A DNA stretch of 64,000 bases from Phycisphaerae bacterium (GTDB taxonomy: Bacteria; Planctomycetota; Phycisphaerae; Sedimentisphaerales; Anaerobacaceae), in assembly GCA_030619925.1 (NCBI GenBank), contig JAUXAL010000007.1:1-64000 (forward strand), given 5' to 3'. The position numbers and the translations under genes were made by a program. Positions 8,881-16,563 of this stretch are shown piece by piece. The notes beneath the pieces were generated by a model. It did no database searches. It saw only the letters and a program-made list of their open reading frames with translations, and was not told the DNA's origin. Every line of letters begins with the position of its first letter. Position 1 is the stretch's first letter.

Positions 8881-9978
8881 ATGGCCAGCTTACTTGTAGT
8901 GTTGATAATTTCAGGTTGTGCTGTTTATCAGTATTTCAAAAGCACATTCGTTAAAGCATTTGCTACGCTAATAATCGCCATCATTGCGAGTATAGTCGCG
9001 TTCGGCTACTTCGAGATTTTGGCAAATGTTTTTGTCAGCCGCAGTGCCAACACCCGTGTCCCCGCTCTTGTACCCTGGGCGCAGCCGCTTTGTTTTGCGC
9101 TGCTGTTTATTTTGACCTTTGCGATGTTGCAGACGCTTGCGATGCAGCTAACCCGTAAGCCGGTCGATCTGGGATTTTTGCCCGAACGTATAGGACGCGT
9201 TGCCTGCGGAATGTTCTTGGGCCTTACGCTATCGGGCCTTTTACTTACATTCCTTGTAATGGCGCCTTTACCAAACAAGTACCCTTACCAGCGCTTTGAC
9301 CAGGGAAACGCGGATACCGAAAAGCCCAACAAAGTCTTGCTCAACGCCGACGGCTTTGTAACAGGATGGTTCAGTATCGTAAGTGGCGGCAGCTTCAGCG
9401 GCAAAAAAAGCTTTGCTGCCCTCCACCCCAATTTCCTGGACCAGGTTTTCCTGAACCGCCACAGCGCCGCTGACGACGTATCAATTATCACCAGCTCTCA
9501 AGCAATAAACATACCAAAGAAGGCCGCCTGGCCAGCTCCCCAAGGTCTAAAAGACTCAAACGGCCAGCCTGTACCACTAAAAACGGGACACAACCTCACA
9601 ATCGTACGGGTGGGAATAAAGAAAAGCGCACTACGAGATGCGGGCAAATTTACACTTTCCCAGTTAAGATTAATCTGCAAACCAAAAGGATATACTAAGG
9701 ACCCGCTTACCGGAAAAGGAAGGAACGTTTACCCCATCGGATACCTGAAAGCAGCGGACCAAATAGAAGTAAGCAGTAGGATACAAATAGAACGTGACGA
9801 CTTCGAGAAGGACGCCATGGAAAAAGAGATTGATTTCGTTTTTCGTGTGCCGAATGATTTTGAGCCGGTGCTGGTCGAGTTTAAGCTAAACAACATTGCC
9901 CAGATACCGCGCAGCGCAATCGTATCTGCCGACCAGGCGCCGCCGCCGGCACTTTTCATCCAAGCGTCCAAAAAGTAA
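8881..9978 (+). CDS. CvpA-family membrane protein with large C-terminal domain
   Basis: 365 residues. The first ~140 hold four hydrophobic helices in the CvpA (colicin V production) arrangement, with YQYFKSTFVKAF in the first loop and a Gly-rich last helix. Residues ~145-365 form a soluble domain, probably extracytoplasmic, that I do not recognise. CvpA itself is ~160 residues, so this is an extended version. ATG start with GGAG eight bases upstream. Third gene of the pilT group. A role as a membrane partner of that system is inference. Confidence 0.65.
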   Translation: MASLLVVLIISGCAVYQYFKSTFVKAFATLIIAIIASIVAFGYFEILANVFVSRSANTRVPALVPWAQPLCFALLFILTFAMLQTLAMQLTRKPVDLGFLPERIGRVACGMFLGLTLSGLLLTFLVMAPLPNKYPYQRFDQGNADTEKPNKVLLNADGFVTGWFSIVSGGSFSGKKSFAALHPNFLDQVFLNRHSAADDVSIITSSQAINIPKKAAWPAPQGLKDSNGQPVPLKTGHNLTIVRVGIKKSALRDAGKFTLSQLRLICKPKGYTKDPLTGKGRNVYPIGYLKAADQIEVSSRIQIERDDFEKDAMEKEIDFVFRVPNDFEPVLVEFKLNNIAQIPRSAIVSADQAPPPALFIQASKK

Positions 9979-10272
9979 AAGGGATACCAGAAAATCTAAC
10001 AGGCCTTCTCAGTAACGCAACAGCCCACCGAGACAGCAGGGCCCTGCTTCGCCCTCCAGAGAAGGCGAACTCAGCGACATCGGCAGGTCCGTCATCGGCG
10101 ACCAATTCGAAGAAGAATAGTCCAACCCAGCTATTAACAAACGCCGAAGAAATGAATTTTTGGGGGTATAAGGGACCTCGCTTCGCGGGACAGCAACTCA
10201 TGTCTTTTCATCAAACTCGCTCCGTGGGCCTATTTTTATCGTCTTCGTTCCCGGCTCAGAGGATGACTTATA
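9979..10272. other. Intergenic region, nothing recognised
   Basis: Nearly 300 bases after the CvpA-like gene. Only short frames without ribosome sites or homology that I can see. Confidence 0.4.
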
Positions 10273-10332
10273 ATGTGTAACTGCGAGCACTGCGGCCTTA
10301 AGGGTCTTTTGTGCTACCACATATACCCTTAG
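10273..10332 (+). CDS. Possible 19-residue Cys-rich micropeptide
   Basis: ATG with GAGG about ten bases upstream encodes MCNCEHCGLKGLLCYHIYP. Four Cys and two His in 19 residues (CxCxxC...C...H) resemble a small metal-binding knuckle. It converges on the 49-residue gene, and the two stop codons overlap (TTAG at 10329-10332). Too short to be sure; may be chance. Confidence 0.25.
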   Translation: MCNCEHCGLKGLLCYHIYP

Positions 10333-10478
10333 CCGCAAACAACCAATTCTTCCAAATCCAGCTCCATCAGATGCTCAAGATAAGCGTTCAGTTCTTCTTC
10401 TGAAAAATGGGCTAGAAATTCCGGTTTGGCGCTTCTGTTGATTTCGCAAATGTAGTCTATCAACTCCCTTTTACTCAT
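10329..10478 (-). CDS. Small conserved-looking hypothetical protein, 49 residues
   Basis: Acidic, helical, with repeated Leu spacing (MSKRELIDYICEINRSAK at the start, many Glu and Leu at the end). Start chosen at 10478, with AAGG 11 bases upstream; the longer frame to 10559 has an unlikely N-terminus. I believe similar ~50-residue proteins occur in other planctomycetes, but no function is known to me. Confidence 0.55.
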   Translation of the reverse strand: MSKRELIDYICEINRSAKPEFLAHFSEEELNAYLEHLMELDLEELVVCG

Positions 10479-10818
10479 AAGTACGGATCCTTCAAAACTA
10501 ATAAAAATCTCTGTTAACCTACGCAATATCGACAGGGCAAACATATTTTCTTTAGCCAACCAGACATCGGCCAGAGCAACGCCCTATAACCCAAACCACC
10601 ATATAGCAGAGCCCTCTCTGCTTTGACTACCATATTTAGCCCAGACAGACAAACTGCCTTCATCACTTATTTAACTGTCCAATAAAATCACCCTCGGCGC
10701 CGGCCAATCCAAACCAAAAAAAATTACGAATTTTCTGTTTTTCTAATTTTCCGCCATCTTATCCAGACGAGGCCAATACGATGTTCCCTGGACATCCCAA
10801 TATAATCTGTGACAATCC

Positions 10819-10847
10819 TTGACAGTCCTTGCCAAGACTGCTACATT
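10819..10847 (+). promoter_or_regulatory. Probable sigma70 promoter for guaA-like gene
   Basis: TTGACA (10819-10824), 17-base spacer, TACATT (10842-10847), ~60 bases before the start codon. The -35 lies in a decamer repeat (TGACAATCCT, TGACAGTCCT). Confidence 0.5.
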
Positions 10848-10908
10848 CCTGCCATCAAAGTTGTGCTAAATTCAATATCACTCAATAGGAACTTGTAAGG
10901 AGGTTGTA

Positions 10909-11844
10909 ATGGATTGCGAAAAATTCGTCGAAGAACAAATCACTGACATCAGGCAAACGGTGGCTGATGCAAAGGCCATCAACGCCCTCAGCGGCGGCGT
11001 GGACAGTTCACTTACGACGGTGCTCGGACACCGCGCCCTGGGCGACCAGCTCAAAACCGTCTTTATCGATAACGCCCTGATGCGCGAAGGCGAACCGCAG
11101 CGGGTCGTTAAGACCTTTGCTGACATAGACATTCCTGTTGAACTGGTGGACGCTCAGGATGAGTTCCTCTCCGCCCTGGCCGGCTTGACAGACCCCGAAG
11201 AGAAACGACAGGCCGTCACCGACACATTCTACTCGAAGGTCTTCAGCCAGCTTGTTACCGAATCGGGCGCAAAGTTTTTGCTCCACGGCACTATTCTCAC
11301 GGATATCGAAGAGACCGTAGCCGGAATCAAACGTCAGCACAATATCCTTGCCCAGCTCGGCATCGACACCGAAAAAGCTTACGGCTATTCGGTCCTCGAA
11401 CCGCTAAAGACCTTGCGAAAGGACGATGTCCGCGAGGTCGCCAAATCCCTGAACTTGCCGGCCGAAATCTCCGAGCGTATTCCATTCCCAGGCCCGGCAC
11501 TGGCTACCCGAATCGTCGGCGAAGTAACCCGCCAGCGGCTAAATACTGTCCGCAAAGCAACCGCCATAGTCGAGGAAGAACTTGCGGACAGCAGAGCGTT
11601 TCAGTACATGGCTGTGCTGCTAAACGACCGCGCTACGGGCATTAGAAACAACAAACGCGAATTCGGCCAGATAATTGTCGTCCGTTGCATTGAGAGCATC
11701 GATGCCCGAACCGCAACGGCCACCGAGCTTCCCTGGGACAAACTAAACCTCATCTGCCAGCGTATTATCACCGAAATCGAAGACGTTAACCGCTGCCTCT
11801 ACGACTTAACTCCAAAACCTCCTGCTACGATAGAATATATTTAG
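10909..11844 (+). CDS. GMP synthase ATP-pyrophosphatase subunit, no glutaminase domain
   Basis: 311 residues covering only the C-terminal part of a typical ~510-residue GuaA. PP-loop ALSGGVDSS near residue 27; FIDNALMREGE; RIPFPGPALATRIVG; C-terminal dimerisation domain ending PPATIEYI. It adenylates XMP and aminates it to GMP. The class I glutamine amidotransferase domain is absent, and none is encoded nearby. This matches the archaeal split enzyme (GuaAb). Either a partner subunit is elsewhere or it uses free ammonia (inference). The start has a perfect AAGGAGGT site and a promoter upstream. Confidence 0.88.
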   Translation: MDCEKFVEEQITDIRQTVADAKAINALSGGVDSSLTTVLGHRALGDQLKTVFIDNALMREGEPQRVVKTFADIDIPVELVDAQDEFLSALAGLTDPEEKRQAVTDTFYSKVFSQLVTESGAKFLLHGTILTDIEETVAGIKRQHNILAQLGIDTEKAYGYSVLEPLKTLRKDDVREVAKSLNLPAEISERIPFPGPALATRIVGEVTRQRLNTVRKATAIVEEELADSRAFQYMAVLLNDRATGIRNNKREFGQIIVVRCIESIDARTATATELPWDKLNLICQRIITEIEDVNRCLYDLTPKPPATIEYI

Positions 11845-12122
11845 TCCCTGTTGCGGAAACAGCATTTGTCATTCCCGCGAAAGCGGGAATCCAGCTTTTT
11901 CGCTCTGGACCCCTGCTTTGGGTTCCCGCAAGGCGGGGTCCCTCGCAGGGGTGACATTGCCGGTTTCGGCTTTCCGCAACAGATACCCGTTAGAAATTCT
12001 GCGGTGATAATACCAACCCTGTTAGACACCCAAAGGAAACAATCCCTAACGGGACAAAAAGGGGAAATTCCTAACGGGGCTTGCAAACCTTTGTCTTTTG
12101 GACTATAAACGTGCTTTGCATA
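11845..12122. other. Intergenic region with palindromic repeats
   Basis: Holds the ATTCCC palindrome (11871-11890) and GC-rich repeated pieces such as GCAAGGCGGGGTCC. No gene seen. Confidence 0.5.
11871..11890. repeat. dRS3-like palindromic repeat, copy 1
   Basis: ATTCCCGCGAAAGCGGGAAT, a perfect palindrome around GCGAAAGC, flanked by GTC and CCA. Two near copies (with CCT/AGG in place of CCC/GGG) lie at 48975-48994 and 51335-51354. The shape is that of the dispersed dRS3 repeats of Neisseria and similar repeats in many environmental genomes. Confidence 0.75.
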
Positions 12123-12173
12123 GTCAGTGGTGAGTGGTTAACTGGTGAGTGGTGAGTAGTTAATTACCAATTA
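12123..12173. repeat. 7-bp periodic tract (about 7 units)
   Basis: Units such as GTGAGTG and GTGAGTA, mostly 7 bases with two 8-base units, directly upstream of proS. Confidence 0.65.
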
Positions 12174-12194
12174 ACCAAATACGAGGGACAAGAT

Positions 12195-13928
12195 ATGAGA
12201 TACAGCCGGATGTTTATACCAACAGTCAAGGAAGTACCCGCCGATGCCGAAATCGCCAGCCACAAATTGATGATTCGAGCAGCCTTGATCCGCAAAGTCG
12301 CCAGTGGCACATACACTTATCTGCCGCTCGGCTGGCGCAGCCTGCTCAAAATCATCGCAATCGTCCGTCAGGAGATGGACAAGGCCGGCGCTCAGGAAAT
12401 TCTTGTGCCCTCTATGCAGCCGCTCGAGCTCTGGGACAAGACCGGCCGCAGCATCGACTATGGCCCGACAATATTCCGACTCGATGACCGTCACGGCAAG
12501 GGAAATGTTCTTGGCCCTACGGCCGAAGAGGTCGTTACCTACCTCGCCGCCGGCGAGATTAACTCTTACAAACAACTGCCCATAAACCTTTATCAGATAA
12601 GCCCGAAGTTCCGCGATGAGCTCCGTCCGCGATTCGGCCCGGTGAGGTCCCGTGAATTTATAATGAAAGATGCCTATAGCTTCGATGCCGACCCTGAAGG
12701 CCTCGATAAATCATATAAAATAATGTATGACGCATACTGCCGAATTTTTAAACGCTGTGGCCTGGAATACGTCATCGTCGAGGCTGAGTCCGGCGAGATG
12801 GGCGGCTCCGGCTCACACCAATTCACCGTTCCCTGCGAATCCGGCGAGGATACGATCGTTTATACCCAAGATGCCTCCTATGCAGCAAATCTTGAAAGGG
12901 CAGCTGTAGACCCACTGCCAAAAGAAAAAACCAACGCCAAAATCCCACCCATGCAGGATGTTCATACTCCGAATATTGGCTCCATCGAAGCGGTCTGCGC
13001 CTTCCTAAAGACAAAACCCGAGCAGATGATAAAGACGCTGATTTATTCGACTGAAGACAAAACGGTAGCAGTACTTATTCGTGGTGACCACGATGTCAAT
13101 GAGGAAAAGCTAAGGTTGGCCGTTGGTGGCAAGCACATCGAGTTGGCAAATGAAGCTACGATAGAAAAAGTTACTGGTGCAAAGGTGGGTTTTGCCGGAC
13201 CCGTCGGGATAGCCGATAAGGTCAATACGATACTGATGGACCATGCGGTGGCAGCGATGCCAGTATGGGTAACCGGTGCAAACAAGACCGACTATCATAT
13301 CAAGAACGTAGTGCCGGGTCGAGATTTTGACATGAATAATGCCCAGCTAATCGACATCCGCTACGCCGGAGAGGGTGATACGCATAACGGCAAAAAGCTG
13401 CTCTTCAAAAAAGGTATCGAAGTTGGCCAGGTTTTCAAACTCGGAACAAAATACAGCGAGAAACTCGGCGCGAAATTCCTCGACGAGCACGGCACCGAAA
13501 AACCCTGCCTGATGGGCTGCTACGGCATCGGCATAAACCGAATTCTTGCCTCTGCCATTGAACTGGGCAATGACGACAACGGCATTATCTGGCCGATAAG
13601 TATCGCGCCCTTCGAGGTCCTGGTCACTTGCGTCAATCAGGACGATGAGAAAGTCGCCCAGGTAGCTGAAAATACCTACAAGCAGCTACTGGATGCGGGG
13701 ATCGACGTACTGCTGGACGACCGCCCGCTGCGCGGCGGCGTAAAATTCAAAGACGCCGATTTAATCGGCATACCGCTAAGAGTTACCGTTGGCAGAAAGT
13801 CCGTTGCCGACGGCAATGTCGAGATAAAACTGCGGTCCGAATCCCAGAGTCAAAAAGTTGCCGTTGAAAAAGCGACAGATAAGATAATTAAGTTGGTCGA
13901 CTCGCTAAAAGAACAGTTAAAAGCTTAA
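12195..13928 (+). CDS. proS: Prolyl-tRNA synthetase, bacterial type with editing domain
   Basis: 577 residues, the usual length of the bacterial ProS. Charges tRNA-Pro. Class II motifs: RSLLKIIAIVRQEMDKAG region, LGPTAEE, FRDELRPRFGPVRSREF (motif 2), and GCYGIGINR (motif 3). The YbaK-like editing insert is present around residues 240-390, and the C-terminal anticodon-binding domain follows (APFEVLVTCVN, DDRPLRGGVKFKDADLIG). ATG start with GAGGGA upstream. It starts a same-strand series with the next four genes, although spacing suggests a separate promoter for the next gene. Confidence 0.95.
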   Translation: MRYSRMFIPTVKEVPADAEIASHKLMIRAALIRKVASGTYTYLPLGWRSLLKIIAIVRQEMDKAGAQEILVPSMQPLELWDKTGRSIDYGPTIFRLDDRHGKGNVLGPTAEEVVTYLAAGEINSYKQLPINLYQISPKFRDELRPRFGPVRSREFIMKDAYSFDADPEGLDKSYKIMYDAYCRIFKRCGLEYVIVEAESGEMGGSGSHQFTVPCESGEDTIVYTQDASYAANLERAAVDPLPKEKTNAKIPPMQDVHTPNIGSIEAVCAFLKTKPEQMIKTLIYSTEDKTVAVLIRGDHDVNEEKLRLAVGGKHIELANEATIEKVTGAKVGFAGPVGIADKVNTILMDHAVAAMPVWVTGANKTDYHIKNVVPGRDFDMNNAQLIDIRYAGEGDTHNGKKLLFKKGIEVGQVFKLGTKYSEKLGAKFLDEHGTEKPCLMGCYGIGINRILASAIELGNDDNGIIWPISIAPFEVLVTCVNQDDEKVAQVAENTYKQLLDAGIDVLLDDRPLRGGVKFKDADLIGIPLRVTVGRKSVADGNVEIKLRSESQSQKVAVEKATDKIIKLVDSLKEQLKA

Positions 13929-14039
13929 TACAGTATTTATAATTGGTGACGATAAAACCTTGGAACCGGTTTTGGTCAAATTCCGCCTTAGTGGCAGGGA
14001 TAATGCCCAAACAAACCCAAAATTGAAAAGGAGAGAATT

Positions 14040-14921
14040 ATGAACAACGATAAACTTTCGAGACGGACTTTTATCCGCAATACTTCTCTGGTTGCCGCTG
14101 GGACGGTTGCCGGTGCATTGGCCGGCAAAGGATGCACCGCACGCACCGACATCAGACGCGTCGTCAAAAAAGGTCGCATCAACCAGTCCGTCAGCAAATG
14201 GTGTTATGGAAAATTCTCGCTCGACGAACTTTGTACAATAGCCAGGAAGATGGGCATGAAAGCAATCGACTTGCTCAGACCCAATGACTTCCCTACGCTT
14301 AAAAAGCATGGCCTTGTCTGCTCAATGGTCAGTACGCACGGCCTGACGAAAGGACTAAACAGAAAAGAGAATCACGAACAATGCCTCGCACAAATCCGGT
14401 CAGCAATCGATGCAGCTGCCGAATATAAATTCCCAAATGTAATTACCTTCCCCGGCAACAGAGCAGGTATGCCTGACGATATCGGTGTTGACAATACGGT
14501 CATCGCTCTAAAGCAAATTGCCGGATACGCCGAAAAGAAAAAAGTCACCATCTGCATAGAATATCTCAACAGCAAGGTCAATCACAAGGACTACATGTTT
14601 GATAATACGGCCTGGGGCGTCGAGGTCTGTAAGAGAGTCGGTTCCAAGAATGTAAAGATTCTCTATGACATCTATCATGCTCAGATTATGGAAGGTGATA
14701 TAATTCGCACGATTCGCGATTATCACGAATACTTCGGTCACTACCACACAGGCGGCAATCCGGGCCGAAACGAAATCGACGAAACGCAGGAGTTGTATTA
14801 TCCGGCTATTATGCGTGCCATTGCCGATACGGCTTTCAAAGGGTATGTGGCGCATGAGTTTGTTCCGAAACGCGATCCCATCAAATCTCTCGCTTATGCT
14901 GTACGAATCTGTGATGTTTAA
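14040..14921 (+). CDS. Tat-exported TIM-barrel protein, hydroxypyruvate/xylose isomerase-like
   Basis: 293 residues. Twin-arginine signal SRRTFIRN at residues 7-14, followed by an Ala/Gly-rich hydrophobic stretch. The rest fits the AP-endonuclease-2/xylose isomerase-like TIM barrel, nearest hydroxypyruvate isomerase: CIEYLNSK, YDIYHAQIMEGD, GHYHTGGNPGRNE and HEFVPKRDP supply the likely metal-binding Glu, Asp, His. Exported members are numerous in planctomycetes and are thought to act on sugars; the substrate is unknown. Strong ribosome site AAGGAGA. The stop is three bases from the next start. Confidence 0.8.
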   Translation: MNNDKLSRRTFIRNTSLVAAGTVAGALAGKGCTARTDIRRVVKKGRINQSVSKWCYGKFSLDELCTIARKMGMKAIDLLRPNDFPTLKKHGLVCSMVSTHGLTKGLNRKENHEQCLAQIRSAIDAAAEYKFPNVITFPGNRAGMPDDIGVDNTVIALKQIAGYAEKKKVTICIEYLNSKVNHKDYMFDNTAWGVEVCKRVGSKNVKILYDIYHAQIMEGDIIRTIRDYHEYFGHYHTGGNPGRNEIDETQELYYPAIMRAIADTAFKGYVAHEFVPKRDPIKSLAYAVRICDV

Positions 14922-14923
14922 CT

Positions 14924-15466
14924 ATGTGGAAGCTAAAAGAGCCTAAACCGGTAAAGCTGATAATTGGAATTTTGGCCGCCAACCACCAGTGTTTGCACAC
15001 CACGACCGATGCACTAACTGATAAGTTTGGCAAGGCCGACTTTGTAAGCGATGTGTGGCCGTTCGACAAAACCGATTATTACAAGGACCAGACAGGCCCA
15101 CGCATCCTAAGGCAGTTTGTCAGCATCGAACGGCTGGTCGACCCCGGCAAGCTGGCCAAAATCAAACAGCGGACAAACAAGCTCGAACAAAAACTGGCAG
15201 CAAGATTGGGCCTTCCACTGACAAGGCCTGTGAACCTGGATCCAGGGGTAATTGAACCCTCGAAACTGGTCCTGGCAACAACAAAAAACTATTCGCATCG
15301 TATATACATAGGCGCAAAAATGTACGCCGAAGTGACGCTGATTTTTGACAAAGGCCGATGGCGGCCGCTGCCACATACGTATCCGGATTACAAACAACAG
15401 TGTTATTTCGAGTTTTTTGAAAAAGTAAGGACCCGATTACTGGAGCAGCTAAAATCGCAACATTAA
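14924..15466 (+). CDS. DUF4416 family protein
   Basis: 180 residues with family hallmarks RPVNLDPGVI and KLVLATTKNYSHRIY followed by AEVTLIF. The function of DUF4416 is unknown. Packed between the TIM-barrel gene (2-base gap) and the WecA-like gene, whose coding frame seems to begin before or just after this stop. Confidence 0.8.
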   Translation: MWKLKEPKPVKLIIGILAANHQCLHTTTDALTDKFGKADFVSDVWPFDKTDYYKDQTGPRILRQFVSIERLVDPGKLAKIKQRTNKLEQKLAARLGLPLTRPVNLDPGVIEPSKLVLATTKNYSHRIYIGAKMYAEVTLIFDKGRWRPLPHTYPDYKQQCYFEFFEKVRTRLLEQLKSQH

Positions 15467-15501
15467 CCACATTAGCAATAATCTTACTTGCAGGCTCATT
15501 T

Positions 15502-16563
15502 GTGCTGTCGGTCGTTTTAACAGCCGTTGTAAGAAAACTGGCCACTCGCGCCGGGTTTGTCGCACATCCAGCCGAAGACAGATACCATCAAGCGGTTATT
15601 CCACTCGGCGGCGGTATCGCAATCCTCACTACCCTGATAGTTTTCATTCTCGCCGGTGCAGCTGCAATGAAGCTGTTACTTATCCCCGGCCGCTTTGTTT
15701 GGCTTGCCGAACGGGCTAATATAGACCCTGCTGATTTTTTAGCCAAAATCAACCAGCTTGCGATTATATTGTTCAGCGTCCTTGCCTTGTTCACACTCGG
15801 CCTTTGGGATGACAAAAAACATCTCGGCCCATTTTTCAAACTGGCCGTTCAGTTCGCAGCTGCAATGCTTGCTGCCGCCTTTGCGGATATTCGCGTCGAG
15901 TTTTTCATCGAAAACAAAGTAATTACCTCCGTATTTTCAGCCGTTTGGATAGTCCTGATTATTAATGCGTTCAACTTTCTTGACAATATGGACGGTGCCT
16001 CTACCGGCATCGCGGTCATAGCGAGCTGCATTTTATTCAGCGCAGCGGCCTTAAGCGGCCAGGTCTTTGTCGGCGGCCTGGCACTTGTCTTCATAGGAAC
16101 GTTATTAGGGTTTTTAGTATTTAATTTCCCGCCCGCCAAAATCTTTATGGGCGACGCCGGCTCTCTCGTAGTGGGCTTTTTTGTTGCTCTGCTGACTTTG
16201 CGCACCACCTATTATCACGAAGCACAAAGTGGCCAATGGTATCCGGTTCTTATGCCGCTGGTCGTTATGGCGGTCCCGCTCTATGATTTCATCAGCGTAA
16301 CTCTGCTGCGCATAAGCCAAGGCAAAAGCCCCTTCGTCGGCGACACGCAGCATTTCTCGCATCGATTGAAAAAGCGCGGCTTAACCGATACCCAAACAGT
16401 TCTGACGTTATACTTAGCTACGCTCTGCACCGGCCTTGGTGCAACTTTTCTCTATCAGGTCAATCTTGCCGGTGCAATTCTAATCTTCATTCAGACAATT
16501 ATGGTGTTATCGATAATCGCTATTCTTGAAACTGCTGGCAAAAATGACAAAGCCGCCGATTGA
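15502..16563 (+). CDS. WecA/MraY-family polyprenyl-phosphate sugar-1-phosphate transferase
   Basis: 353 residues from the GTG at 15502, with about ten hydrophobic helices. Hallmarks: HPAEDRYHQAVIPLGGGIA at the N-terminus, LWDDKKHLGP (DD motif), NAFNFLDNMDGAS, KIFMGDAGSLVVGF, and a cytoplasmic loop with HFSHRLKKRGL. It starts lipid-linked surface polysaccharide synthesis by moving a sugar phosphate to undecaprenyl phosphate. Oddity: the frame is open upstream with hydrophobic codons that would complete the first helix, and there is no ATG/GTG/TTG there; GGAG at 15442-15445 sits before an in-frame ATC at 15454, so a non-standard start is possible. Confidence 0.85.
   Translation: MLSVVLTAVVRKLATRAGFVAHPAEDRYHQAVIPLGGGIAILTTLIVFILAGAAAMKLLLIPGRFVWLAERANIDPADFLAKINQLAIILFSVLALFTLGLWDDKKHLGPFFKLAVQFAAAMLAAAFADIRVEFFIENKVITSVFSAVWIVLIINAFNFLDNMDGASTGIAVIASCILFSAAALSGQVFVGGLALVFIGTLLGFLVFNFPPAKIFMGDAGSLVVGFFVALLTLRTTYYHEAQSGQWYPVLMPLVVMAVPLYDFISVTLLRISQGKSPFVGDTQHFSHRLKKRGLTDTQTVLTLYLATLCTGLGATFLYQVNLAGAILIFIQTIMVLSIIAILETAGKNDKAAD

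Noticed and set aside
11851..12108. 85-codon plus-strand frame after guaA
   Set aside because: It runs through palindromic repeat DNA, and similar frames arise wherever this repeat occurs.
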